The notes under the pieces: generated by a model | Told to the model about the DNA's origin: nothing | What the model saw: the letters and a program-made list of their open reading frames with translations, nothing else | Databases searched by the model: none | NCBI GenBank assembly: GCA_021770445.1 | Contig: JAETQY010000001.1 | Location: 62,001 to 126,000 of the forward strand | DNA from: Bacillota bacterium | GTDB taxonomy: Bacteria > Bacillota > Clostridia > Oscillospirales > Oscillospiraceae | DNA: 64,000 nt | Direction of reading: 5' to 3' | In this document: positions 35,232-43,479 of the stretch, piece after piece | How the letters are laid out: every line of letters starts with the position of its first letter | Position numbering within the stretch: position 1 is the stretch's first letter | Made by a program: the position numbers and the translations under genes

Positions 35232-35483
35232 TCAGTGGGTCAGGTAGTACCTGACCAGGGTTTGGAGAAGCTCGTCCCGGTCCGCCTTGCGGATGAGGGC
35301 TCGGGCGTTGTTGTGGTTGGTGATGTAGGTGGGGTCCTCGGACAGGATGTAGCCCACGATCTGGTTGATGGGATTATAGCCCTTTTCCTGCAAGGCCTGA
35401 TACACGGTGGTCAGAATAGCCTTGATCTCCATGTCCCGCTGATCGCCCAGGCTGAATTTACGGGTATAGTCCATCTCGTCCAT
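35232..35483 (-). CDS. ireB: IreB family regulatory phosphoprotein (UPF0297)
   Basis: An 83-residue protein, substrate of the Ser/Thr kinase IreK in enterococci (there linked to cephalosporin tolerance). [16 protein letters not shown], then [31 protein letters not shown] is split over the conserved centre. ATG 35483 gives the usual MDExDYTxKF start. In many Firmicutes it stands between alaS and ruvX; neither is here. It ends in its own terminator. Confidence 0.95.
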   Translation of the reverse strand: MDEMDYTRKFSLGDQRDMEIKAILTTVYQALQEKGYNPINQIVGYILSEDPTYITNHNNARALIRKADRDELLQTLVRYYLTH

Positions 35484-35583
35484 GTCAGCACCTCCCAAAT
35501 GTGACGTTGAGCATAGTGTACTCCAAAACTTTGTCGATGTAAAGGGCTTTCCCGAAATTTAATACAAATGAAATATTTCTCCC

Positions 35584-36777
35584 CTATACGTCGCGGGTCA
35601 TGCCGGCGGCCGCCACCTGGAACAGGGCGGACAGGGCCGCCAGGTAGAACACATACTGCACCCCCCAGGCATTCCAGATCAGCCCCATCACCGGGGAGGC
35701 AACAATGGCCATCACATGGTCCACGCTCAGCCCCACAGACAGGGTCCGGGTGACCTCAGAGGGGTCCAGCGCGATGGAGCGCATCATGTAGGAGTGGACC
35801 ATGTTGAACTGCTCAAAGAGGACGCACAGCACGTAGGCCCCGTAGACCAGCCAGGTAAAGGGTCCTCCAAAGGAGCCGGAGGCTAGCATCCCGGCCAGCA
35901 GGCCCATCACGGAGAAGGAGGCGGCGATGTACACGGCCTCCACCCACAGCATCCGCCTGACCCCCAGCTTATCCAGCATTCTGCCGATAACGGGAGCCAG
36001 CCAGGTGCCCGCCAGGTGGACCGCGATAGTGAGCAGAGCCACCGTGTCCGCCCCCTGGCCCAGCAGGTTGATGACGACCCAGGGGGCAAAGACGATCTTG
36101 ATCCGCTTTTGGCAGCCGTAGGCCAGGGTGACCATGTAGTAGGGCATATACCGCCTGCGGAAGAGCAGCTTATGGTTCTTGACGGCGTCCCTCTGAGGCA
36201 TCAGCCGGGCCATGCACACCAGCAGCACCACCGCTCCGGCGGTCAAAGCGGCGCCTAGGGCAAAGGGCAGGATCGTCTTGGTCTGGAAGCTGAAAAAGCC
36301 GGTCCGGAAGCCGAAAAACACCAGCACCGCCGCCGCCATGGCGAACAGGGTGTTGACCCCTTTGAACTTCCCCAAGGTGGCCCCCACCTTCCCCTTCTCC
36401 GCCAGATCCATGGAGATGGCGTCGTTGAGGGGCATAAAGAAGTGCATACCCAGGGAGTGGATGAACAGAAACACCAGCATAGTCCCGTAGCTGGGAGACA
36501 TCCAGCCCAGCACGATAAAGCCCACCAGCACCAGGGCCTGGGCCACAACCGCCATCCACAAATTGCCCAGGAAGCCCAGAGCGGCCACCAGCACCATGCA
36601 CAGGATGCCGGGACTCTCCCGGGGAATCTCGATAAAGCCCCGCTGGACGGAATCAATGTGAAAGACCTCGTTGAAGTAGTTGGAAAAGATGGTGTTGCCC
36701 AGGCCGTTGGCCAGGGCGGTCAAGGCCAGCACCGCCACAAAGAGGCGGACCGCCCGCTGTCGGTTTTGTTCGGTCAA
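35584..36777 (-). CDS. MFS transporter coupled to ftsK
   Basis: A 397-residue MFS protein with about 11-12 helices. Typical motifs are weak: KGKVGATLGKFKGVNTLF after TM4 and GRMLDKLGVRRMLWVE in the second half. The start is TTG 36777, which overlaps the ftsK TGA (TTGA) and has GAGGAGG ahead; the longer frame inside ftsK is not credible. Two MFS transporters and one gene at 33116 are unrelated by obvious motif. Substrate unknown. Confidence 0.85.
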   Translation of the reverse strand: MTEQNRQRAVRLFVAVLALTALANGLGNTIFSNYFNEVFHIDSVQRGFIEIPRESPGILCMVLVAALGFLGNLWMAVVAQALVLVGFIVLGWMSPSYGTMLVFLFIHSLGMHFFMPLNDAISMDLAEKGKVGATLGKFKGVNTLFAMAAAVLVFFGFRTGFFSFQTKTILPFALGAALTAGAVVLLVCMARLMPQRDAVKNHKLLFRRRYMPYYMVTLAYGCQKRIKIVFAPWVVINLLGQGADTVALLTIAVHLAGTWLAPVIGRMLDKLGVRRMLWVEAVYIAASFSVMGLLAGMLASGSFGGPFTWLVYGAYVLCVLFEQFNMVHSYMMRSIALDPSEVTRTLSVGLSVDHVMAIVASPVMGLIWNAWGVQYVFYLAALSALFQVAAAGMTRDV

Positions 36778-39602
36778 AGCGTATCCTCCTCCGCCCGGTC
36801 TAGGGCGTCCTCCACGTCGAAGGGGGGAGCGTCCCCTGCGAGGGGTATGTCCTCCACCGGGGTTGGAGCCGGGGCGGGAGGCGCAAAGGCGTCTCCGGGT
36901 GTGGTGATGCCCTGGCGGTACTTCATCTCCTGCCACTGCTCCTTGGTCACCAGCAGTTGACGGGGCTTGGAGCCCTCAAAGGGCCCCACGATGCCCTTCT
37001 CCTCCAGCTGGTCCACCAGCCGGGCGGCCCGGGCGTAGCCCAGCTTCAGCCGACGCTGGAGCATGGACACAGAGGCCTGGCCCGTCTCCACCACCACCTC
37101 GGCGGCGGCGTCGATGAGCTCGTCGAACTCGGTGTCGGTATCCTCGGGGGCGGAGCCGCCCACCCCCTTGGAACCCTTGTCCTTCTCGGCGGCGTTGTGC
37201 TCGATCTCCTCCATCACGGCGTCGTCATACTGGACGGAGCCGCTGTTCTGCTTGACGAAATTCACCACAGCGGCCACCTCCGGGTCGGAGATGAAGCAGC
37301 CCTGGACCCGCTGGGGTTTTCCGCTGCCCAGGGGGGCGAAGAGCATGTCGCCCCGGCCCACCAGCTTCTCGGCGCCCTGGGTGTCCAGAATGATCCGGGA
37401 CTCCATGGCGGAGGCCACAGCGAAGGCGATACGGCTGGGGATGTTGGCCTTCATCAGGCCGGTAATCACGTCGGCGGAGGGCCGCTGGGTGGCGATGACC
37501 AGGTGCATCCCGGCAGCGCGGCCCATCTGGGCTACCCGGCAGATGGACTCCTCCACCTCCTTGGCGGCCACCAGCATCAGGTCGGCCAGCTCGTCAATGA
37601 GTACCACCACGGCGGGCATCTTGTCCACTCCTTCGGTGCGCTCCGCGTAGGCGTTGTACTCCTCCAGCTTGCGCACCCCCACCTCGGAGAAGGTGCGGTA
37701 GCGCTTCATCATCTCAGTAACCGCCCACTGGAGGGCGCCAGCGGCCTTCTTGGGATCGGTGACCACGGGGATCAGCAGGTGGGGGATGCCGTTGTAGATG
37801 CCCAGCTCCACCATTTTGGGGTCTACCATGATGAGGCGGACCTCCTCCGGGGTGGCCTTGTAGAGCAGGGAGGTAATAATGGTGTTGGTGCACACCGACT
37901 TGCCCGAGCCGGTGGTGCCGGCGATGAGCAGGTGGGGCAGCTTGCCGATGTCGCCCACGATGGCCTGTCCGCTGATGTCCTTGCCCACGGCGAAGGAGGT
38001 CTTGGACTTGCTGTTCATAAAGTTGTCTGAGCCGATGACCTCCCGGATGCTCACCGGGGAGACCACCTTATTGGGCACCTCAATGCCCACCACGGAAATT
38101 TTGTCGGGGATGGGGGCGATACGCACACCGGTGGCTCCTAGGGCCAGGGCGATGTCGTCGGCCAGGTTGGTCAGCTTGTTCAGCTTGACCCCCTGCTCCA
38201 GGGCCAGCTCATACCGGGTGACTGAGGGCCCCCGGACCACGTTGATGATGTTGGCGTCAATGCCGAAGGAGTGGATGGTGTCCCCCAGCCGCTGGCGGTT
38301 GGCGTTGAGCTCGCTGAGGGCCTCACCGCCGATGTTTCCGCCGCTCTCGCTAAGCAGAGACAGGGGTGGATACTGATAGGGGGGCGTCTCCTGGCTCATG
38401 GTCTGCTGGATCTCCAGGTCCACCTGGGCGGCCTGGGTGGCCGCCTCCTTGGCGGTCACCTTCTCCACGGCCGGCTGTGGTGCGGGGGGCGGAACAGGAA
38501 TGCTCTGGGGTATAGGAGGCGCGGCCGGCGGTGGAGCTGCCGGGGTCTCCACAGGGGCGGGGCGGGGTGTAGCAGGCTCCGGGGGCGGAGGGGTAAACGC
38601 CGCTGGCTCCGGGGTGGGGATATGGAACGCCCTCTCCCCTGGCTGGGTGATGGGCTCGGGCTTGGAGATCGCAGGAAAATCCGGGTCGGGAACAGGCGTA
38701 TACCCGGTCTCTCTCTTCGTCTCCGGGACTATCTCCTCCACAGGCTCCGCTGGAGGGGCCTCCTTGGGTCTCAGAAGCTGATCGGGGGCGGGCACCCGGG
38801 GGCTACGGTTGAAAAAGCCCTTCTTTTTCCTGGGCTCCTGCCCCACCAGGGGGCCGTCCTCCACCGGGATATCTATGGAAGGCCGTGCGGTCCGTGTTGG
38901 GACAGGCTCCTCCCGGCGGGGAGATGGCTCCGGCCGCCGCTCCCGGCGGGGGGCGGGCTCGGGCTCCAGCTCGTACTCATAGCGGGGCCGGCTAAAGACC
39001 CAGTCCGCCACATCCAGGACCGTGCGGTTAAAGGCGGCCAGTCCCAGAAGCAGCCCAGCTAGTAGCGAGACGATAGCGGCTCCGATCTTGGTAAACAGGG
39101 AGACAAGGCCCTGCCCCAGAACGCCGCCCAGTCCGCCGCCCGACTGCATGGCCTTGCCGCTCTCCACCAGCACCCCCCACAGCTGGGCATTCCACTCCAG
39201 GGGCTCAGCCAGCAGGGCGTGGAGGAAGCAGGACAGGATCAGAGGCAGCAGCAGGGTACAGGTTACCCGCAGCCGCACCGGACGCCCCCGGTGAAACATG
39301 AGGATATAGCTGCACAGCAGCAGGGCGGGGGGCATCAGCCAGAAGCCGTAGCCCAGCAGCCCCTTGATGAGGCCGCAGAACAGGTCGATGAAGATGGCCT
39401 CCATGTTGAAATAGCCCAGGCCGGCAAAGACCGCCAGTAGCAGACAGACCACCGCGCCGGCCTCCCGGCGGTAGGGCTGCCTAGGGGCCTGCCGGCCCTT
39501 GGAGCCGCTCTTCCCCTGGGGCGCGGCTCGCCGCCCTCCGCTGTTGGAGGAGGGGCGGCCGGACGCGGCCCGGCTCCCCCCTGTTTTCTTTTGTGTCGCC
39601 AT
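36774..39602 (-). CDS. ftsK: DNA translocase FtsK/SpoIIIE
   Basis: A 942-residue septal DNA pump. Four membrane helices (about residues 45-190) are followed by a long proline/glutamate-rich linker (190-430), the RecA-type motor with the ATP loop GTTGSGKS at about 562, Walker B VVLIDELADL, and RVAQMGRAAGMHLVIATQRP, and a C-terminal gamma domain (ASVSMLQRRLKLGYARAARLVD) that reads KOPS/SRS DNA signals. In sporulating cells it would serve as SpoIIIE, which moves the chromosome into the forespore. It precedes the MFS gene by overlap and follows uppP by 21 bases. Confidence 0.97.
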   Translation of the reverse strand: MATQKKTGGSRAASGRPSSNSGGRRAAPQGKSGSKGRQAPRQPYRREAGAVVCLLLAVFAGLGYFNMEAIFIDLFCGLIKGLLGYGFWLMPPALLLCSYILMFHRGRPVRLRVTCTLLLPLILSCFLHALLAEPLEWNAQLWGVLVESGKAMQSGGGLGGVLGQGLVSLFTKIGAAIVSLLAGLLLGLAAFNRTVLDVADWVFSRPRYEYELEPEPAPRRERRPEPSPRREEPVPTRTARPSIDIPVEDGPLVGQEPRKKKGFFNRSPRVPAPDQLLRPKEAPPAEPVEEIVPETKRETGYTPVPDPDFPAISKPEPITQPGERAFHIPTPEPAAFTPPPPEPATPRPAPVETPAAPPPAAPPIPQSIPVPPPAPQPAVEKVTAKEAATQAAQVDLEIQQTMSQETPPYQYPPLSLLSESGGNIGGEALSELNANRQRLGDTIHSFGIDANIINVVRGPSVTRYELALEQGVKLNKLTNLADDIALALGATGVRIAPIPDKISVVGIEVPNKVVSPVSIREVIGSDNFMNSKSKTSFAVGKDISGQAIVGDIGKLPHLLIAGTTGSGKSVCTNTIITSLLYKATPEEVRLIMVDPKMVELGIYNGIPHLLIPVVTDPKKAAGALQWAVTEMMKRYRTFSEVGVRKLEEYNAYAERTEGVDKMPAVVVLIDELADLMLVAAKEVEESICRVAQMGRAAGMHLVIATQRPSADVITGLMKANIPSRIAFAVASAMESRIILDTQGAEKLVGRGDMLFAPLGSGKPQRVQGCFISDPEVAAVVNFVKQNSGSVQYDDAVMEEIEHNAAEKDKGSKGVGGSAPEDTDTEFDELIDAAAEVVVETGQASVSMLQRRLKLGYARAARLVDQLEEKGIVGPFEGSKPRQLLVTKEQWQEMKYRQGITTPGDAFAPPAPAPTPVEDIPLAGDAPPFDVEDALDRAEEDTL

Positions 39603-39623
39603 ATGTATTCTTTCCTTTCAAGC

Positions 39624-40466
39624 TCAAGCCGCAGGCGCAAGGCTCCAGTTCATGATATACAGCAGGATAAACAGCGCGCCCGCCCCCCAGCAGTAGAAGG
39701 CAAAGGCGCCGAACTTTCCCTTGTCGGCCAGCAGCTTTACAAGCTGGATGGAGAAATAGCCCACCACGGCGGCGACAACCATGCCCAGCAGGTACTTGGG
39801 CAGATTTTCCGCCGGGACGCCGCCCTCCATCTCCATCACGTCCAGCACCTTCAGCAGGGTGGCCCCCAGCACGGCGGGCAGCGACATAAGGAAGGAGTAC
39901 CGCACGGCAAATTTCCGGTCAAAGCCCCGGACCATTCCGGCGGAGATGGTGCAGCCGGATCGGGACAGCCCCGGGATGGTGGCCACACCCTGGGCCACAC
40001 CCACCAGCAGCACATCCAGGAGGGTGGCGTTTTTGGCGGTCTTGTGCCCCCGGGCCATCTGGTCGGAGAGGAAGAGGATACAGCCCGTCACCAGCAGGGC
40101 GCAGGAGACGAAAACCGGATTGCTCCCCAGCGCCTCCACCTGATCCTGAATGGGTAGCACCAGAAACAGGGGCAGGGTGCCCACAATGATGAGCAGCACC
40201 ATCCGCCTGGCCTCCGGCGGGCGACCCCGCCGGGGCTGGCGGGAGAACAAGTCTCCAAAGAAGCGGAAAAACTCCACGATCATCTCCCAGATGTCCCGCC
40301 AGTAGACCACGCACACCGCCAGCAGGGTGGCGAAGTGGAGCAGGACGTTGAAGAGCTGGTCCGGCTCCTCCATGCCGAAGAAGTATTGGAACAGCGTCAG
40401 GTGCCCGGAACTGGAGATGGGCAGAAACTCAGCCACGCCCTGAACAAAGCCCAGGACGGCGGACAT
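39624..40466 (-). CDS. uppP: undecaprenyl-diphosphatase UppP
   Basis: Membrane enzyme that regenerates undecaprenyl phosphate for peptidoglycan synthesis; overproduction gives bacitracin resistance. It is 280 residues with about eight helices. GVAEFLPISSSGHL is the first active-site block, and IPGLSRSGCTISAGM the second (PGxSRSG). ATG 40466 is the natural start; the frame runs 18 codons further. No terminator is seen before ftsK, but genes are on the same strand. Confidence 0.96.
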   Translation of the reverse strand: MSAVLGFVQGVAEFLPISSSGHLTLFQYFFGMEEPDQLFNVLLHFATLLAVCVVYWRDIWEMIVEFFRFFGDLFSRQPRRGRPPEARRMVLLIIVGTLPLFLVLPIQDQVEALGSNPVFVSCALLVTGCILFLSDQMARGHKTAKNATLLDVLLVGVAQGVATIPGLSRSGCTISAGMVRGFDRKFAVRYSFLMSLPAVLGATLLKVLDVMEMEGGVPAENLPKYLLGMVVAAVVGYFSIQLVKLLADKGKFGAFAFYCWGAGALFILLYIMNWSLAPAA

Positions 40467-40582
40467 AAAATAGCTCAAAGGTATGTACCCCCTAGAACGG
40501 GCAGAAGCCCATAAAATCACTAAATACTATATTAGCACAAGCGGGGGAAAAATTCCAGTGTTTTTATTTGGGGTTTCCCTAT

Positions 40583-40646
40583 GTAGGGGCGGCCTGTGGC
40601 CGCCCCGCCGTCCATGATACGGGCCGCCGAAGGCGGCGGCCCCTAC
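40583..40646. repeat. GC-rich inverted-repeat element at end of tepA-like gene
   Basis: Outer arms GTAGGGG (40583-40589) and CCCCTAC (40640-40646) enclose two hairpins: GGGGCGGCC/GGCCGCCCC (40586-40594, 40598-40606) and GGGCCGCC/GGCGGCCC (40621-40628, 40635-40642). The tepA-like stop codon lies in the right arm. A half copy is found inside the ABC-F gene at about 50092-50116. Confidence 0.8.
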
Positions 40647-41320
40647 TTCTTTCGCTTCTCAATCATCCCGTACAGGGAGTCCAGGGCGTCGGACAGCCCG
40701 CCGATGCTGTCGATGAGGCCCAGTTCCACCGCTTCCTCGCCATAGATAACACTGCCCACATCGGCGGCCAGCTCTCCCGTCTGGAGCATCAGCTTTGTAA
40801 AGGCCTCCCGCTTGATATGGCTGTTGGCGGTGACGAACTGCAAGATCCGCTCCTGGATGCGCTCGAAATAGTAGAAGGTCTGAGGCACGCCAATCACTAA
40901 GCCGTTGAGCCGCACCGGGTGGATGGTCATGGCCGCCGAGGGGGCGATGAAGGACCGCTTTGCCGACACCGCCAGGGGCACCCCGATGGAGTGGCTGCCC
41001 CCCAGCACTAGGGAGACGGTGGGCTTGGACATGGAGGCGATCACCTCCGAGATGGCCAGCCCGGCCTCCACGTCTCCCCCACCGTTGTTCAGCAGGATGA
41101 GCAGGCCGTCGATCTCCTCGCTGCCCTCGATGGTAGCCAGCAGGGGCAGGACGTGCTCATACTTGGTGCTCTTGCTGGTGGGAGGCAGCAGCTGGTGGCC
41201 CTCGATCTGCCCCACGATGGTCAGCACATAGACGGTCCCCCGCTCCCCCCGGATGACCGACGACCCCAGGTCTACAATGGGCTGGATGTCCCCCTCCTGG
41301 GGAAGCTGTTCCTCGTCCAT
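40643..41320 (-). CDS. tepA: ClpP-family serine protease, TepA-like
   Basis: A 225-residue crotonase/ClpP-fold protein close to B. subtilis TepA, which was linked to protein translocation and sporulation. ILLNNGGGDVEAGLAISEVI is the oxyanion region, LGGSHSIGVPLAV carries the candidate nucleophile serine, and MTIHPVRLNG the histidine. It lies in the neighbourhood of ftsK/spoIIIE, as in Bacillus. The ATG has AAGGAGGG. The stop codon falls in a repeat arm. Confidence 0.88.
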   Translation of the reverse strand: MDEEQLPQEGDIQPIVDLGSSVIRGERGTVYVLTIVGQIEGHQLLPPTSKSTKYEHVLPLLATIEGSEEIDGLLILLNNGGGDVEAGLAISEVIASMSKPTVSLVLGGSHSIGVPLAVSAKRSFIAPSAAMTIHPVRLNGLVIGVPQTFYYFERIQERILQFVTANSHIKREAFTKLMLQTGELAADVGSVIYGEEAVELGLIDSIGGLSDALDSLYGMIEKRKK

Positions 41321-41392
41321 AGATATTCCCTCCTTTTCGCCTTAGTCTGTGCGGAAAACCGGGCTTTTACACGCCGCTCTACTTTTCGTAGG

Positions 41393-41421
41393 TTGCCTTT
41401 TTGCCCGTCTTGCGCTAGACT
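41393..41421 (+). promoter_or_regulatory. promoter of the XRE-membrane gene
   Basis: TTGCCT (41393-41398), a 17-bp spacer, TAGACT (41416-41421). Moderate match to sigma-A. Confidence 0.5.
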
Positions 41422-41447
41422 GAAAGAGACGAAAGGAGCGCCTACCC

Positions 41448-42044
41448 ATGGACAACGCACGATTTGGGGCCTTTGTGGCCCGGCTGAGAAAGGAACGGGG
41501 GCTGACCCAGAAGGAGCTGGCCGACCGGCTGAACGTCACCGACAAGGCCGTCTCAAAGTGGGAGACGGGCAAGGGGTTTCCCGACGTGAAGCTGCTGGAG
41601 CCCCTGACCCAGGAGTTGGGAGTATCCCTGGTGGAGCTGATGCAGGGGAAACGGCAGGAGGCGGACACCCTCACCGTGGCCGAGGCGGACGCCGTAGTGT
41701 CTCAAGCTATCCTGCGGTCAGAAAATGACTCCGCCCGCATTCGCCTTCAACTGCTCCGACGGCTCATGATTTTCCTCTGCTTCCTGTGTCTGCTGTGGCT
41801 GTGGCCATCTTTTTCCCCTGTGCTCGCCGCATGGCTGGACCATTTCGGGCTCTTTCATCCCTTTCCTGACGCAGAAAGCGGCTTCTTTCTCGGGGCTGGC
41901 GGATATATTCTGATTCTCAATACATCCTCCCCCATTCATACGCCGATGGACATGCTGCTGCTTGTGGGGATCCCGCTCCTCCTGCTGATCGTCTGCGCTG
42001 TCGCGGCCGTCTGGGCGCGGCGGAGGGAGAAAAAACTGAAATGA
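41448..42044 (+). CDS. XRE-family regulator with membrane helices
   Basis: A 198-residue protein. Residues 8-62 form a helix-turn-helix (LRKERGLTQKELADRLNVTDKAVSKWETGKGFPD in overlapping parts). Residues 105-125 and 165-190 form two membrane helices (MIFLCFLCLLWLWPSF and LLLVGIPLLLLIVCAVAAVWA). Membrane-tethered XRE regulators are frequent in Clostridia; what they sense is unknown. It has its own promoter. The terminator behind it is shared with the convergent gene. Confidence 0.88.
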   Translation: MDNARFGAFVARLRKERGLTQKELADRLNVTDKAVSKWETGKGFPDVKLLEPLTQELGVSLVELMQGKRQEADTLTVAEADAVVSQAILRSENDSARIRLQLLRRLMIFLCFLCLLWLWPSFSPVLAAWLDHFGLFHPFPDAESGFFLGAGGYILILNTSSPIHTPMDMLLLVGIPLLLLIVCAVAAVWARRREKKLK

Positions 42045-42048
42045 CCAC

Positions 42049-42082
42049 AAAAAGCCCCGGACCAGACTCTGGTCCGGGGCCT
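42049..42082. terminator. terminator between convergent genes
   Basis: An 11-bp stem (42054-42064 with 42070-42080; arm GCCCCGGACCA) and TTTTT on the minus strand; ends the anti-sigma-like gene. Confidence 0.88.
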
Positions 42083-42103
42083 CTGCTTCTATTTTGACAT
42101 GTC

Positions 42104-42850
42104 TTAAGCCTTGGGGACGCCGGCCATACGATCCACGATCTCTTTGCCCAGCTCCTTCCCTGACCGGGAATTTTCCACCGTCAGCTGGAACATGACGCCG
42201 CTCTCCATGAAATACACCCGGATGACCTCATCCTCCTTGATGAAATACGCCCTGCGCCCCTCCGCGTACTCATAGACCTCATCCGCTCTCCTGGCCTTGA
42301 CCCCATAGCCGTACATCTCCTGGGTATGGCCCTCCAGCAGGAACATACCGTTCATAATGGCCTCTCCGTTTTCTGTTCCCACCGTTATACTGATATGGCC
42401 GGTGCGCCAGCGGTTGGAGACGGAAAGCAAAATATCGGTCATTTGCAGCTCCTCCGCCCCCGGCAGGGTCATTCCGGTGGCCTGGGTAAAGCTGCCGGCA
42501 TCCCGGAACACACGATCCTGGTCAGCGACCCCGGTGGGATATTCAGCCAGGAAGCCCTCCAGATCGAAGGCCACCGGCGTCAGCTCGTCCAGCGCCACCT
42601 TCCGGTCCCCCAGCCACAGGCCGAAGGTCTCCCCCAGCACGCCGCTGGCCATCGCCGTGCAGGACAGGGCCAGCGCGATCAGCGCCGCGGCCAGTACGAT
42701 GTATCTCTTTTTGATGGTTTTCATGGTGATCATTTTCCTTTCCTCCCGCGGCTCCGACGCCGCGGCCAACAGTCTTTGCAGCAGCTCCTCTTTTGTCTCG
42801 TCGCTGGGAAGGGTCCTGTCATACGCAGCGCGAATCTCCCTATTCTTCAT
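42104..42850 (-). CDS. membrane protein paired with ECF sigma factor, putative anti-sigma factor
   Basis: A 248-residue protein with a cytoplasmic N-terminal helix region (REIRAAYDRTLPSDETKEELLQRLL), one membrane helix at about 50-70 (YIVLAAALIALALSCTAMA), and an extracellular domain (DUF4367-like end: AYFIKEDEVIRVYFMESGVMFQLTVE). Topology and position directly after the sigma gene, with an overlap of about 11-20 bases, suggest a regulator of that factor. I could not identify a ZAS zinc motif, so anti-sigma activity is an inference. Confidence 0.72.
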   Translation of the reverse strand: MKNREIRAAYDRTLPSDETKEELLQRLLAAASEPREERKMITMKTIKKRYIVLAAALIALALSCTAMASGVLGETFGLWLGDRKVALDELTPVAFDLEGFLAEYPTGVADQDRVFRDAGSFTQATGMTLPGAEELQMTDILLSVSNRWRTGHISITVGTENGEAIMNGMFLLEGHTQEMYGYGVKARRADEVYEYAEGRRAYFIKEDEVIRVYFMESGVMFQLTVENSRSGKELGKEIVDRMAGVPKA

Positions 42851-43328
42851 CCAATTCACCGCCTAACATCTGTTTTAGCTGTTTCCGTGCCCGGGCGAGC
42901 CGGGTGCGGACCGTGGCCTGGGGACAGCCCAGCATCGAGGCGATCTCCTTGAGGCTGTAGCCCTCGTAGTAGTACAGGTAGACCGCCGTCTTGTAGCGCT
43001 CAGGCAGCGCCAGCACCGCCTCCAGGACTTGGGCATCCCGCCCGGGCGCGGCCAGCTCCAGGTGGTCCTCCAGGGGCTCGTCCCGGCGCCAGGCCCGCTT
43101 CAGCGCGTCCTTGCACAGGTTGGAGGCGGTCACGATCAGCCACGCCTTTTCGTGCTCCTCCGACTGAAAGGGCTTGTCCACATAATACGCCCGCAGAAAG
43201 GCCTCCTGCACCATGTCCTCCGTATCCACTCGGTTCTTCATAAAGGAGTAGCAGACCCGCCAGACTGTATCCACATGGCGGTGATACAGATCAGCGAGCT
43301 CCTGGCCCATACGCTGGGAAGCGTCCAC
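42840..43328 (-). CDS. ECF-type RNA polymerase sigma factor
   Basis: A 162-residue sigma-70 family factor. Region 2 (ELADLYHRHVDTVWRVCYSFMKNRVDTEDMVQEAFLRAY in two parts) and region 4 (LPERYKTAVYLYYYEGYSLKEIASMLGCPQATVRTRLARARKQL) are clear. It is immediately followed by the overlapping membrane-partner gene. A promoter of ECF type (TGAAAC, CGTATC) precedes it, so it probably drives its own operon. The stimulus is unknown; cell-envelope stress is a usual trigger. Confidence 0.95.
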   Translation of the reverse strand: MDASQRMGQELADLYHRHVDTVWRVCYSFMKNRVDTEDMVQEAFLRAYYVDKPFQSEEHEKAWLIVTASNLCKDALKRAWRRDEPLEDHLELAAPGRDAQVLEAVLALPERYKTAVYLYYYEGYSLKEIASMLGCPQATVRTRLARARKQLKQMLGGELDEE

Positions 43329-43381
43329 CTTTCGATCTCCCTCCCTTCACTTTCGATGCGATTAAAACCGGTTTCACTTTA

Positions 43382-43410
43382 GATACGACCCAAGGCGGGA
43401 AAATGTTTCA
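43382..43410 (-). promoter_or_regulatory. ECF-type promoter of the sigma factor gene
   Basis: On the minus strand TGAAAC (43410-43405), a 17-bp spacer and CGTATC (43387-43382), a near-perfect match to sigma-W-like promoters, about 54 bases before the sigma ATG. This points to autoregulation. Confidence 0.7.
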
Positions 43411-43431
43411 TCTCCGGAAAATTTTATGAAA

Positions 43432-43468
43432 ACAGCGGGAGCCGTAGAAAACGGCCCCCGCTGTGGGC
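43432..43468 (-). terminator. intrinsic terminator of the M18 aminopeptidase gene
   Basis: ACAGCGGG and CCCGCTGT arms plus an inner GCCGT/ACGGC stem; TTTTCAT follows on the minus strand. Confidence 0.8.
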
Positions 43469-43479
43469 TTATTATGATG

